Assembly: GCA_041855665.1 (NCBI GenBank)
Contig: JBHAEP010000047.1
Coordinates: forward strand, 1-5,823
Source of the DNA: JBHAEP01 sp041855665
GTDB taxonomy: Bacteria > Patescibacteriota > Saccharimonadia > Saccharimonadales > Saccharimonadaceae
Reading direction: 5' to 3'
DNA: 5,823 bases
The notes under the pieces were generated by a model. The model saw nothing but the letters and a program-made list of their open reading frames with translations, was not told the DNA's origin and ran no database searches. Positions 5,534 to 5,823 of this stretch are shown piece by piece; the stretch's first letter is position 1, and each line of letters begins with the position of its first letter. The translations under genes were made by a program, and so were the position numbers.

Positions 5534-5823
5534 ATTCATTTAAGTATTTTATTAAAGCTTGGCGCAAATCTTTTGTTGCGCTAACAAATTTTGAAGACTT
5601 TACGGGCGGAGCTATCGCTTCTTTAAAACCTAGCTTTTTTGCTTCGGAGATTCTTCGCTCTGCATACTGAACGCTGCGAATCTCGCCACCGAGACCAACT
5701 TCGCCAAAAACAACAATATCTTCAGATAATTTCCTGCCAGCAGCAGCACTCGCTATCGCCATAGCAACAGCCAAATCGGCAGCCGGATCAGCTAATTTCA
5801 AACCTCCAACTACGTTTATATAG
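5532..5823 (-). CDS. radA: DNA repair protein RadA, C-terminal fragment (5' end outside window)
   Basis: RadA (Sms) is a RecA-like, DnaB-type ATPase that drives branch migration of recombination intermediates. Only its last 96 residues are visible, corresponding to the C-terminal Lon-protease-like domain. The frame is open to the window edge: first full codon at 5822, reading YINVVGG-LKLADPAADLAVAMA, matching the NVVGG.K....ADLA region of RadA. It continues to the conserved VVFGEVGLGGEIRSV and ERRISEAKKLGF segments and ends KYLNE. The zinc finger, Walker A and KNRFG motifs lie upstream, outside the window, so a short gene starting at the TTG at 5801 is not real: that codon is an internal leucine. 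The stop codon overlaps the ribosome site of the PIN/TRAM gene, so radA probably heads or belongs to the same operon. In this family the domain is structural and DNA-binding, with no known protease activity. Confidence 0.93.
   Translation of the reverse strand, partial: YINVVGGLKLADPAADLAVAMAIASAAAGRKLSEDIVVFGEVGLGGEIRSVQYAERRISEAKKLGFKEAIAPPVKSSKFVSATKDLRQALIKYLNE

Noticed and set aside
5532..5801. A stand-alone 89-residue gene starting at 5801
   Set aside because: The start codon would be a TTG that is an internal leucine of RadA; the frame stays open to the window edge with RadA-like sequence.
443..5823. Possible UGA recoding, since none of the seven genes ends in TGA (four TAA, three TAG)
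   Set aside because: All genes are full length under the standard code and the tryptophans I checked use TGG. Seven stops in AT-rich DNA are too few to claim UGA avoidance.

Overview
The window is one compact stretch of bacterial chromosome: AT-rich, almost no intergenic DNA, no mobile element, no CRISPR, no tRNA or rRNA. Six of the seven genes lie on the minus strand and read from right to left: the 3' end of radA (cut by the window edge), a membrane-anchored PIN/TRAM protein, a phosphomannomutase-like HAD enzyme, recG, a protein with the full zinc-ligand pattern of the phospholipase C / P1 nuclease fold, and rsmD. Junctions are very tight (stop codon inside the next ribosome binding site, an 18-bp gap holding a promoter, a 1-bp overlap, a 1-bp gap, and an ~11-bp overlap). 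The seventh gene, at the left end, is a small unrecognised membrane protein on the plus strand, convergent with rsmD.

The small streamlined gene set and the types present (eukaryotic-type PMM-like HAD, RadA next to a PIN/TRAM protein without a disA between them, an RsmD carrying a THPM-type motif, no coaD after rsmD) suggest a Candidate Phyla Radiation bacterium, most likely Saccharibacteria (TM7). This is inference from gene content recalled from related genomes, not a phylogenetic result. UGA is not read as glycine here: all genes stay open under the standard code, which argues against Absconditabacteria and Gracilibacteria.

Functionally, RadA (branch migration in recombination), RecG (fork reversal and branched-DNA helicase) and RsmD (16S rRNA G966 methylation) are housekeeping genes. 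The PIN/TRAM protein is likely an RNA-binding, possibly nuclease, protein tethered to the membrane. The HAD enzyme may handle hexose phosphates. The zinc-site protein has no visible export signal and its substrate is unknown.

The most interesting regulatory signals are two look-alike extended -10 promoters (one per strand) placed so that transcription would begin at or next to the ATG, which predicts leaderless mRNAs, and a perfect inverted repeat between the convergent genes that is both a bidirectional terminator and the site of both stop codons. I found no defence system, toxin cassette or other clearly new multi-gene system; the zinc-site protein and the small plus-strand membrane protein are the least explained genes.
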